In this document: one piece after another, positions 26,316 to 33,419 of the stretch | Position numbering within the stretch: the stretch's first letter is position 1 | Layout: each line of letters starts with the position of its first letter | NCBI GenBank assembly: GCA_018400295.1 | Contig: JAGYMZ010000027.1 | Location: forward strand, 1-33,419 | Length of the DNA: 33,419 nucleotides | Direction: 5' to 3' | Source: Bacteroidales bacterium | GTDB lineage: Bacteria > Bacteroidota > Bacteroidia > Bacteroidales > B18-G4 | Notes under the pieces: generated by a model | What the model was told of the DNA's origin: nothing | Databases searched by the model: none | The model's input: only the letters and a program-made list of their open reading frames with translations | Translations under genes and position numbers: made by a program

Positions 26316-27191
26316 TTACCACTCCCTGCTGTCCTCCAACCTGATATCGTAATAGTCCTCTTTGCTGAGCCCATGCCAGCGACATCCCTTTTTTGTACAT
26401 ATATAAAAGTCAATAAGCTTGGTACGGGCAGTAACTGAAATCCTGGCTGCCGGAGAACCGCACCATTCGCAATTCTTTCCGGCATCGATAAGGCTTTCGT
26501 TGCAATGGAAGCATCTCAGGTCACGAACGGTTTTATCTTCAGGGAGGAAAATGGTCGACTTCGAAGTAAACACATTCAAATACGGACTAAGCATCAGCAA
26601 ACCCTCTTTCCCATTGGATATTTTCAGCTTAAGCATTTCATCTTCGATCAGGCTTTTTTTGCATTTCGGACAATATGCATGAAGAAAAGAACCGGATTCC
26701 AGTATCTCATTCACCTCTGCCTTCTTCTTTTCTTCAGCGTCACCCTCAACAATTTTTACAGAGGCTGAAGGTTCTTTTACTTGCTTTCCGGCCAGACCGT
26801 AATCCTGGTATAATTGCTTCATGGCCAGCGACAGGTCTTCAAATTCCACAAAGTGGTTCTTGCATCCGTTCCGGGAACAGATGGATACCTTCCCCCCCAT
26901 TTCAAGGTAAAAAGGGATCATGTTTGCTCCGCAGGAAAGGCATTCGGTATCGGAAATAATGAGTTCATGGCAGTGCGGGCAATAAAAATCAGCGATCTCC
27001 CCCTCGTGCATCACAACATTGGTGTCGAAATTGTAACTGCCATATATGGAACTCAGCCGGATAAACCCCTTTTTTCCGTTAATCTCAATATCCAGATAAA
27101 TACTGGATTCATTATCAACCTTATGTTCCTCGTCCATCAGCGACTTACCGCACTCAGGACATTTCAGTTTCAGAGAAATAAACTCATACAT
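26316..27191 (-). CDS. Double zinc-ribbon protein of the nfn operon
   Basis: A 291-residue, probably cytoplasmic protein with no named family that I recognise. It is two copies of one cysteine-rich module, at about residues 8-130 and 168-288. Each has the order C-x2-C, a beta-rich stretch, CxHC, C-x2-CG and C-x4-C-x2-H (CSRNGCKNH in the first, CTKKGCRWHG in the second). A lysine- and glutamate-rich linker joins them. The second copy closely matches the N-terminal extension of NfnB, including LSPYL, CGSP and WHGLSK. Each copy could bind two zinc ions or an iron-sulfur cluster. As first gene of the zinc ribbon-nfnA-nfnB operon it may be an assembly factor or docking protein; that is inference. 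The ATG start opens at the first conserved block. Confidence 0.85.
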   Translation of the reverse strand: MYEFISLKLKCPECGKSLMDEEHKVDNESSIYLDIEINGKKGFIRLSSIYGSYNFDTNVVMHEGEIADFYCPHCHELIISDTECLSCGANMIPFYLEMGGKVSICSRNGCKNHFVEFEDLSLAMKQLYQDYGLAGKQVKEPSASVKIVEGDAEEKKKAEVNEILESGSFLHAYCPKCKKSLIEDEMLKLKISNGKEGLLMLSPYLNVFTSKSTIFLPEDKTVRDLRCFHCNESLIDAGKNCEWCGSPAARISVTARTKLIDFYICTKKGCRWHGLSKEDYYDIRLEDSREW

Positions 27192-27237
27192 CGTTCATCG
27201 GTTTTTTTGAATATAATTATACAATGTGTAACAGCCA

Positions 27238-27260
27238 ATTTTCACTCTGTGAGTAAAAAT
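27238..27260. repeat. Imperfect palindrome before the nfn operon
   Basis: ATTTT-C-ACTC-TGT-GAGT-A-AAAAT: nine of ten arm positions pair, around a 3-base centre, 47 bases upstream of the zinc-ribbon ATG. It lies in the 207-base gap after the 1152-residue protein's gene. It does not fit Rex, Crp or Fnr patterns I know. A near -7 box (TGTATTTG on the minus strand, 27282-27289) lies just upstream. Confidence 0.35.
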
Positions 27261-27398
27261 AACAATTATTCCCCGGTTTATCAAATACATATGCATTCAC
27301 CATGAAATATGGACATTCCTGGGTGTAGAGAAGAGGTTAATTCCCTCCTTATCAGGTACTTATATTTTTTCAAAAAAGTAATTTACAGGCAATATAAA

Positions 27399-30300
27399 TT
27401 ATTTGAGGGTGACCATGGAGATCCTTTTCTTTCCATCCATCCTGATTATTAACGGTCTATCAAATCTGACATGCCTGAAAAACTGTGTCCGGTTCACATG
27501 TTCTTGTTTTTCGAGCGCTTCCCATTTAATATAGCTTTTCGACACTTCAGGCTGGACGGTAAAATACCCTACATTCATAGAAGTCACATTATGAAAAAAA
27601 TGTGAACCGGATGAGGCATCCAGGGGATAATCCTCCAGACTGGTCTCCACAATTACCCGCGCATTGGAGATCTGTGGCCAGTTCACAGGAATACCGATCC
27701 ATTTATCGCGTGTTCCCCATCGCCCGGGCCCGATCAGAATGTACTTACGCTTTTCCTTTACCATTTGGGCATTGAGTTGTTCGATCTCGTGGACCATTTC
27801 TTCGGTCTTTCTCTTGTCGAATACCTCTTTATCCACATAAATTACATCATGTATATTATCAATACGTCCGTTTCCCATCCCTTTATCCGAGAATAGTATG
27901 ATGTCCGACTTATTGATCTTATCCATATTTATATTATAATCGGATGCACTTCCCAGCAATGGCTTGATCTGAAGCAAATAAAAATACGCTTTGTTATTCC
28001 TGTCCTTTTCCAGATCAATGGCAAATTCGATCTCGACTGCACAACCCATGGCTTCTTTCACCACATCCAAAACTACTTCAAGGGTTTTGGCCAGTGGAAT
28101 GTAATTGTACTTCAGAATATCGGCAAAATTGACGACACGCGGACCGGCATGGGTCAGTCCGGGTACGATACGGCTGGAATCCGGATCATAAACAGAGGCA
28201 CAGTGCTTGAGGGTGCCCTGCATTTCCGCATCGTCAATATCCAGTCTGGCCAGACCTGCCGTATCCCCTTCCAGAAGGTTGACATTCTTTTTGCCCATAT
28301 CAACAGCATAAAACTCCACCTGGGAGTTCTTGAACTGATCCTTGGGTGTGTTGATCTCCACATCCGGGTACCTGGGTGAAAAACGATAGGCCTTTTCCCC
28401 TTCCACCACATATTTACCCAATCCAAGCGCCAGGATGCCAAACCCTTCTTCCGGCTTCATGTGCGACACAGGATAATAATTATAGGATTGGGCGACACCG
28501 CTGATGTGGGGATAAAAAAACCGATCGTATTGATTGCCCACCACTTCCTGAATGACAACCGCCATTTTTTCTTCTTCGATCTTATAATGGATGGCTTCAA
28601 CATACCCTCTGGCAACGGGGGAATAGGTAGAAGCGTAGACGAGTTTAATGGCATCTGTAAGCTGCTTCAGGCGCACCTTGGCGTCCGGATGATTGTTCGG
28701 CAGCAAATACGTTTCGAAAATGCCCGCAAAAGGCTGCATCAGGGAATCTTCAAACAGTCCGGAGGAGCGGATGGCCAGGGGGTTTTTAATTTTATCCACC
28801 AGGATCTTCAGCCGTTTCACCAGGGTTTCCGTCAGTTTGGATTCCAGAAAGGTTTCTTTGATGACCCGGTAATCCTTTTCATTCCTGATGAATTCCTCCA
28901 GATGGTTCCTGGATAAAAAATATTCAAACTCCTCGGTGCCGATCATGGAAGTCTTCGGGGCACCAACATTAATATCAGGGATATACTTGCTAAAATCATA
29001 ATTGTATATCAATGAGTTGATGAAGGCCACACCGCGCCCTTTGCCTCCGAGTGATCCTTCCGAAAGGCTGACAATATTACTCTCCTGGTCAATAGCTGCC
29101 GGATCCCAGGGAATGATCTTCCCCTTATCCTGTTCATTCCGGAAGCGGCTGATGATGCTCAGCATGTATTCCCGTATCTTCGCAGGGCTTTCAAAATCAC
29201 TGACCTTGTGAGGATTTAAAATCTTTGCTGCCTGTATCTCACCCCGGGCCATGAGCCACAGGGAGAAGTGATTCTTTCTTGCATGATACAGCAGGGATTC
29301 ATCGGGGATGGTCTTCAATTGCTTCTCAAAATCCTTGAGCGATTTTGCGATAGCGATCTGCTTGCCCTGGTCGTTCCGGTAAATAAAATTACCAAAGCCA
29401 AGGTAGTGGGTAATGAAACTCCTGAAATCCTGCGACAGGCTTTCGGAATTTTTATTGATAAAAGTGGCCTTCAGCTCATATGCTTTATCAGCATTCCGTT
29501 CATCAGAGGATTGAATGATCACAGGGAGGTCCTTGGTCACCCCCTTTACATATTGAACAAGGTCTACACCGGCATTTTCATCCAGTTTCCCGTTCCTTCC
29601 AAATTTTACATCCGTGATCATGCACAGCATGAACTCTTTATATTTTTCAATGACACGAATGGCATCTTCATAGGTGGAAGCCAGCAATATCTTGGGCCTT
29701 GCCCGCAATTTCAGCACCTTATACAATTCATCGGTACTTACATCATCGATGATCCGTTTGGTCTGCTCCAGCACGATGTTATACAGCATCGGCAGGTATC
29801 TGGAATAATACTTCGGAGAGTCTTCAACCAACAGGATGACCCGGACCAGCCCGTATTCCGTGTCGTTCTCCGCATTGATCTTGTCCTCCACGTGCTTGAT
29901 CATGGCAAAAAACACCTGGGATTCACCGTTCCAGACGAAAACCTTATCGATGTGCCTTGTCAGGGACTTCCTCTTGATAACATATTCCATATCGCTGTTG
30001 TTATTCAACAAAAGGAATACGGGTATGTAAGGGAATTCATTTTTGATCATGCAGGACAACCCGATGGGGGTTTGTTTATCCGCGCCCATCATCAGGATCA
30101 CCAGGTCGAAATGCTTATGCCGTAAATGGGCCATGGCTTCTTCCTTGGTGGAAACCCCTGTGATCCGGGGTATGGAAGTCAGGTTTAGCTGATGATATTC
30201 CCCAAGAACATGCTCCGAAAACCTTCCTTCCTTTTCAATGCTGTACGCATCATACAAGTTGGCTACCAAAAGGATCTCCCTGACTTTGAAGGGCATCAGG

Positions 30301-30857
30301 TCATGGTATATGTCGCGGTCGTAATTGCTTTTATTCAAAAACCGTTGCAGCAACTGCCGGCTGTGAAAGCCCTCCACGCTCGGCTCCTTTTCTTCCGGGA
30401 CCAGGGGCGGTTTCAATTCCCGTTCGCCCAGGTACTTCTTTCCGGCCATACTGTTCAGGTATCCGGTAATGAGCCCGGAAAGGTTTTCAATAAGTTGCCT
30501 TTCTTCCTTTAAAAAGGGCCCTTCATCCCTTTCAGGGAACGCTTTGAGATAATATACCTCAATGCTCCCTTTTTTGTTCTCTATTGTAGCAAAAGGCTGC
30601 CGCTGGACCCACTGGGTTTCTCTGAATCCCGGCGATGTGTGTTCCCGCCCTTCAAAAATAATCCGGGCAACCGTGTGTTCGGGATACTGCCAGGCTTCCG
30701 GCAACATAGCACACACCTTCTTAAGGGTTTCATTGATCCCTTTGTTCTCTTTGAGGATCTGGGTGGTGCGATTAATGGCTGAAAGTTCCTTTAACCTTTC
30801 AATGTTTTCAGCTCTGAGTTTTTGTAAGTAATTGCTGGTGTTTTCTTTGTTCGCCAT
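27399..30857 (-). CDS. GAF-receiver-PPDK_N signalling-like protein (paralog 2)
   Basis: A 1152-residue cytoplasmic protein, paralog of the one at 13610-16615. Residues 1-30 look helical. Residues about 30-150 resemble a GAF sensor (INRTTQILKEN through GSIEVYYLKAF). About 190-330 is a degenerate receiver (LVILMMGADK, no acceptor aspartate), and about 340-490 an intact receiver with ILLVEDS, MITDVKFGRNGK (Asp about 415), PVIIQSS and FINKNS. From about 600 there is a PPDK-type ATP-grasp domain (GSLGGKGRGVAF, LAIRSSGLFEDSLMQPFAGI) and near 1040 the block LIGPGRWGTRDKWIGIPVNW. No phosphohistidine or PEP domain follows. The extra GAF part is absent from paralog 1. It is encoded just upstream of the nfn operon; a 207-base gap separates them. 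Confidence 0.88.
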   Translation of the reverse strand: MANKENTSNYLQKLRAENIERLKELSAINRTTQILKENKGINETLKKVCAMLPEAWQYPEHTVARIIFEGREHTSPGFRETQWVQRQPFATIENKKGSIEVYYLKAFPERDEGPFLKEERQLIENLSGLITGYLNSMAGKKYLGERELKPPLVPEEKEPSVEGFHSRQLLQRFLNKSNYDRDIYHDLMPFKVREILLVANLYDAYSIEKEGRFSEHVLGEYHQLNLTSIPRITGVSTKEEAMAHLRHKHFDLVILMMGADKQTPIGLSCMIKNEFPYIPVFLLLNNNSDMEYVIKRKSLTRHIDKVFVWNGESQVFFAMIKHVEDKINAENDTEYGLVRVILLVEDSPKYYSRYLPMLYNIVLEQTKRIIDDVSTDELYKVLKLRARPKILLASTYEDAIRVIEKYKEFMLCMITDVKFGRNGKLDENAGVDLVQYVKGVTKDLPVIIQSSDERNADKAYELKATFINKNSESLSQDFRSFITHYLGFGNFIYRNDQGKQIAIAKSLKDFEKQLKTIPDESLLYHARKNHFSLWLMARGEIQAAKILNPHKVSDFESPAKIREYMLSIISRFRNEQDKGKIIPWDPAAIDQESNIVSLSEGSLGGKGRGVAFINSLIYNYDFSKYIPDINVGAPKTSMIGTEEFEYFLSRNHLEEFIRNEKDYRVIKETFLESKLTETLVKRLKILVDKIKNPLAIRSSGLFEDSLMQPFAGIFETYLLPNNHPDAKVRLKQLTDAIKLVYASTYSPVARGYVEAIHYKIEEEKMAVVIQEVVGNQYDRFFYPHISGVAQSYNYYPVSHMKPEEGFGILALGLGKYVVEGEKAYRFSPRYPDVEINTPKDQFKNSQVEFYAVDMGKKNVNLLEGDTAGLARLDIDDAEMQGTLKHCASVYDPDSSRIVPGLTHAGPRVVNFADILKYNYIPLAKTLEVVLDVVKEAMGCAVEIEFAIDLEKDRNNKAYFYLLQIKPLLGSASDYNINMDKINKSDIILFSDKGMGNGRIDNIHDVIYVDKEVFDKRKTEEMVHEIEQLNAQMVKEKRKYILIGPGRWGTRDKWIGIPVNWPQISNARVIVETSLEDYPLDASSGSHFFHNVTSMNVGYFTVQPEVSKSYIKWEALEKQEHVNRTQFFRHVRFDRPLIIRMDGKKRISMVTLK

Positions 30858-31211
30858 ATTCTTCTCTTCATTGCGAATACTCGCTGTTTCAGGATATAAA
30901 TTTACGACATTATTCTCATACAGAAATGCGTCATATTCAGTTTTTTTAGTTAAAAAACCGGCATTCCCTTCTGTAAATTCAAAATATTTTAATTAATATT
31001 GCCATAATTATTGTGAACGCTTTTTATTCCCGATCTTTAACGTTTTGAACCAGCATCAAGCAACGTGCGCTGAAAACCTGCACTGATGTGCTGAAAAAAG
31101 CTGACATGAATTTTCCCGGGTCGGGAAAAAACATCCTGAACGGCGGGTGAATACTTCACACCGGTTCAGTGGAAATTATTTATTCATAAATCTTTTAATA
31201 CAGCGTTAATT
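30858..31211. other. Divergent intergenic region before gdhA (354 bases)
   Basis: No gene, tRNA or exact TAnnTTTG box was seen on either strand. It is AT-rich at 30880-31020. It contains a half Rex-like site TTGTGAA (31011-31017) with no matching right half, and the inverted repeat listed separately. Confidence 0.5.
31111..31129. repeat. Perfect inverted repeat upstream of gdhA
   Basis: TTTTCCCG-GGT-CGGGAAAA: 8-base perfect arms with a 3-base loop, about 80 bases before the gdhA start. It could be an operator or a leader hairpin. There is no U-run on the plus strand, so it is not a terminator for that direction. Confidence 0.4.
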
Positions 31212-32564
31212 ATGGCAAATAGTGCTTATGAACCTTTAGTGAAAGAATTCATGGCAAAGGTTATCGCCAAAAACCCCGCGGAAGTTGAATTCCATCAGGC
31301 CGTGGAAGAAGTAGTGGCTTCCCTGGTCCCTTACATCGAAGAGAACCCGAAATACAAAGCGGCGAAGATCCTGGAACGGATGGTTGAACCGGAACGGATC
31401 ATCCTGTTCAGGGTACCCTGGTCCGACGACAAGGGAGAAGTTCAGGTCAACAAAGGCTTCAGGATTGAAATGAACAGCGCCATCGGCCCCTACAAAGGAG
31501 GCTTGCGTTTTCATCCAACCGTCAATCTCGGCATTCTGAAATTCCTTGCTTTTGAGCAAGTGTTCAAGAACAGCCTGACAACATTGCCCATGGGCGGCGG
31601 TAAGGGTGGTTCTGACTTTGATCCCAAAGGCAAGTCAGACAATGAAGTGATGCATTTCTGCCAGAGCTTCATGACAGAATTGTATCGTCACGTGGGCCCC
31701 AATACGGATGTGCCGGCTGGGGATATAGGCGTTGGCGGAAGGGAAATCGGTTATCTTTTCGGGCAATACAAAAGACTCCAAAATGAATTTACGGGTGTCC
31801 TTACCGGAAAAGGAAGAGAATGGGGCGGCAGCCTGATCCGTCCGGAAGCCACAGGTTACGGGGCCACCTATTTTGCTGAAGAAATGCTGAAAACCCGTGG
31901 AAAAGACCTGGCCGGTAAAACCGTTGCCATTTCAGGATCGGGCAACGTAGCGCAATTTGCCACCGAAAAAGTCACCGAACTGGGCGGCAAAGTGGTTACC
32001 CTTTCCGATTCTGGCGGGTATATTTATGATCCGCAAGGAATTGACAAAGAAAAACTCAATTTCGTAATGCACCTCAAAAATGTTAAGCGGGGAAGGATCA
32101 AGGAATATGCCAGCAAATACGGCGTTGAATACTTCGAAGGGAAACGGCCCTGGGGCGTTCAATGCGATGTCGCCATGCCGTGTGCAACCCAGAACGAGAT
32201 CAATGAAGATGAGGCAAAAATACTGATAGACAATGGCTGTTATGTTGTTTCAGAAGGAGCCAACATGCCTTCAACCCCTGAAGCCGTTGATGTCTATATG
32301 GAAGCCAAAATACTTTATGGTCCGGGTAAAGCAGCCAATGCCGGTGGCGTTGCTGTTTCCGGACTGGAAATGAGTCAGAACTCACTCCGCTTATCATGGA
32401 CCCGGGAAGAAATCGATGGGAAATTGCACCAGATCATGAAAGACATCCACGAAACCTGCGTTAAGTTTGGCAAGGACGGTGACTTTATTGATTACGTCAA
32501 AGGAGCCAACATCGGTGGATTTGTAAAAGTTGCCGATGCCATGATCGCTCAGGGCGTGGTCTAA
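31212..32564 (+). CDS. gdhA: Glutamate dehydrogenase, hexameric family I (probably NADP-dependent)
   Basis: Makes glutamate from 2-oxoglutarate, ammonium and NAD(P)H (reversible), in the cytoplasm. The 450-residue length is exactly that of bacterial GdhA. The substrate-binding loop is visible as YKGGLRFHP, with catalytic lysine in LPMGGGKGGSDFDPKGKSD, then PAGDIGVGGREIGYLFGQY and the Rossmann motif VAISGSGNVAQFA. Serine after the GSGN fingerprint (VTLSDSGG) favours NADP, though this does not settle cofactor choice. ATG 31212 is the natural start. A strong terminator follows. NADPH from the neighbouring NfnAB/Stn-like enzymes could supply it, which is inference. Confidence 0.96.
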   Translation: MANSAYEPLVKEFMAKVIAKNPAEVEFHQAVEEVVASLVPYIEENPKYKAAKILERMVEPERIILFRVPWSDDKGEVQVNKGFRIEMNSAIGPYKGGLRFHPTVNLGILKFLAFEQVFKNSLTTLPMGGGKGGSDFDPKGKSDNEVMHFCQSFMTELYRHVGPNTDVPAGDIGVGGREIGYLFGQYKRLQNEFTGVLTGKGREWGGSLIRPEATGYGATYFAEEMLKTRGKDLAGKTVAISGSGNVAQFATEKVTELGGKVVTLSDSGGYIYDPQGIDKEKLNFVMHLKNVKRGRIKEYASKYGVEYFEGKRPWGVQCDVAMPCATQNEINEDEAKILIDNGCYVVSEGANMPSTPEAVDVYMEAKILYGPGKAANAGGVAVSGLEMSQNSLRLSWTREEIDGKLHQIMKDIHETCVKFGKDGDFIDYVKGANIGGFVKVADAMIAQGVV

Positions 32565-32586
32565 AAGATCTTCCGGCAAATATACA

Positions 32587-32621
32587 GGCTGTCTCCAATG
32601 CTTCGGGACAGCCTTTTTTTT
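32587..32621 (+). terminator. Rho-independent terminator of gdhA
   Basis: GGCTGTC (32587-32593) pairs with GACAGCC (32607-32613), extended by CC/GG across a bulged T, followed by eight T residues. It starts 22 bases past the gdhA stop. Confidence 0.88.
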
Positions 32622-32760
32622 GCCCTGAGAAAGGCCATACAATGCTTCATGTGTTTGATCTGGGGGAAAACCTGTAGTTGCCCGGCATTACGGGAAAGGC
32701 AGGGGAACGGTGAAGGTGTTGAAAAGGGGATCGGGTGTGGGTGGGAAGAAGATCCTGAGG

Positions 32761-33419
32761 TTAAAGTTCCTTTTCGCCTGCGTGGAAGACAGCGAACAGG
32801 AAAGCATTGAAAAAAGAATAAAATACCACCCCGGCCTGCCGTTCCAGCATGGATTCCACCAGCATGTTAAATCCGATGATCATCAGGAAACAGAAATAGA
32901 TGAACCCCCTTTTCCTTACGCTGAAGATCCCGGGCAGGATCAGGGTAAGCAGCAGGACCGTGATCCCGGCCAGGCCCAGGGCCAGGAAAGTCTGAATATA
33001 CTGGTTGTGTGCATTCAGTTTTTTGTCCAGGGCCTCCGCAAGATCTTTCTTCCGGTACAAGTCAATCAGGGCATCCGTTACATCACCCGTTCCCGTTCCA
33101 AAGAAAAAATTCCGGTTGATCAGCTCAGCCGAGTATTTCCAGATCAGGATCCGCTCCACCGTTCCCTCCCGGGTATCTTTGGTGATCCTGCTTTCATCCT
33201 GCATGATATCACGGGTTGAATCGAAACGCATGACAGAATAGGGGAAAAAATTCAACAAGGCGATAAATACCAGGCTGATGACCAGTAAAAGGTAGATGCC
33301 GAAAACATATTTGCGATGTATGAATATAATGTAGCTGACGGTCAGGAAAAAGATCAAAATCAGGGAAATGATGCCGGCCTTTGAGCTAAGCAGGATCACC
33401 ATGATGCTGAAGAAAAGGA
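32761..33419 (-). CDS. O-antigen ligase/polymerase-like membrane protein (Wzy_C), N-terminus cut off by window edge
   Basis: Polytopic inner-membrane protein of the Wzy/WaaL (O-antigen ligase) superfamily, which joins or polymerises sugar chains at the periplasmic face. The visible 219 or so residues contain several hydrophobic helices, a periplasmic loop with RxxxW-type residues (VERILIWKYSAELI) and the family's FFFGTGTGD and AHNQYIQTFLALGLAGI motifs. The frame continues in the same phase (LFFSI before MVILLSSKAG) to the window end. The ATG at 33402 lies within what looks like a helix and is therefore probably not the real start, so I treat the gene as partial. It faces gdhA convergently, with about 140 bases between the terminator and its stop. 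The exact substrate cannot be told. Confidence 0.85.
   Translation of the reverse strand, partial: LFFSIMVILLSSKAGIISLILIFFLTVSYIIFIHRKYVFGIYLLLVISLVFIALLNFFPYSVMRFDSTRDIMQDESRITKDTREGTVERILIWKYSAELINRNFFFGTGTGDVTDALIDLYRKKDLAEALDKKLNAHNQYIQTFLALGLAGITVLLLTLILPGIFSVRKRGFIYFCFLMIIGFNMLVESMLERQAGVVFYSFFNAFLFAVFHAGEKEL

Noticed and set aside
31011-31027. Rex site upstream of gdhA
   Set aside because: Only the left half TTGTGAA is present; the right half does not match.
32577-32584. TATATTTG -7 box on the minus strand next to the gdhA terminator
   Set aside because: It would drive transcription antisense into gdhA, and no gene lies in that direction.

Overview
The window looks like a chromosomal segment of an anaerobic, fermentative member of the Bacteroidota. 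The evidence is Bacteroidota-type -7 boxes (TAnnTTTG) before several genes, an obgE/hpt pair, lipoproteins with no strong Shine-Dalgarno sequence, a GldN-like protein, and a set of oxygen-sensitive flavin/iron-sulfur redox enzymes with a rubrerythrin. No rRNA, tRNA, CRISPR array, insertion sequence or phage gene was found. The species cannot be named from the sequence.

Left third (1-13.6 kb): housekeeping genes. A dnaK runs off the left edge. It is followed by a lipoprotein of unknown function divergent from panB, an RluA-type pseudouridine synthase, a large exported protein (HExxH domain, beta-propeller, beta-barrel), a small membrane protein, a flavin-binding protein, a PAP2 phosphatase, obgE, hpt, purE, an O-methyltransferase, an M16 zinc protease and a GldN-like lipoprotein.

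Centre (13.6-30.9 kb): a minus-strand redox island, and the most interesting part. One operon encodes nuoE-like, nuoF-like, a 1237-residue fusion protein and a rubrerythrin. The fusion joins a [2Fe-2S] domain, a GltD/NfnB-like flavoprotein, two [4Fe-4S] clusters and a formate-dehydrogenase-like domain that has lost its catalytic residues. This resembles the Stn family of electron-bifurcating transhydrogenases with an added, apparently dead, molybdopterin domain. A second operon encodes NfnA and NfnB, preceded by a zinc-ribbon protein. The same zinc-ribbon module occurs twice in that protein and once more at the N-terminus of NfnB. A perfect Rex-type operator (TTGTTAA-N4-TTAACAA) overlaps the likely start of transcription of the nuoE operon, which suggests control by the NADH/NAD+ ratio. 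On both sides of the two operons lie large paralogous proteins (1001 and 1152 residues) that combine a degenerate receiver, an apparently intact receiver and a PPDK-type ATP-grasp domain without the phosphohistidine and PEP domains. They look like signalling proteins rather than true dikinases.

Right end (31.2-33.4 kb): a family I glutamate dehydrogenase with a clear terminator, then the C-terminal part of an O-antigen ligase/polymerase-like membrane protein that runs off the right edge.

Working picture (inference): NfnAB and the Stn-like complex exchange electrons among NADH, NADPH and ferredoxin, Rex senses NADH, rubrerythrin removes peroxide, and the NADP-type glutamate dehydrogenase would be a consumer of the NADPH.
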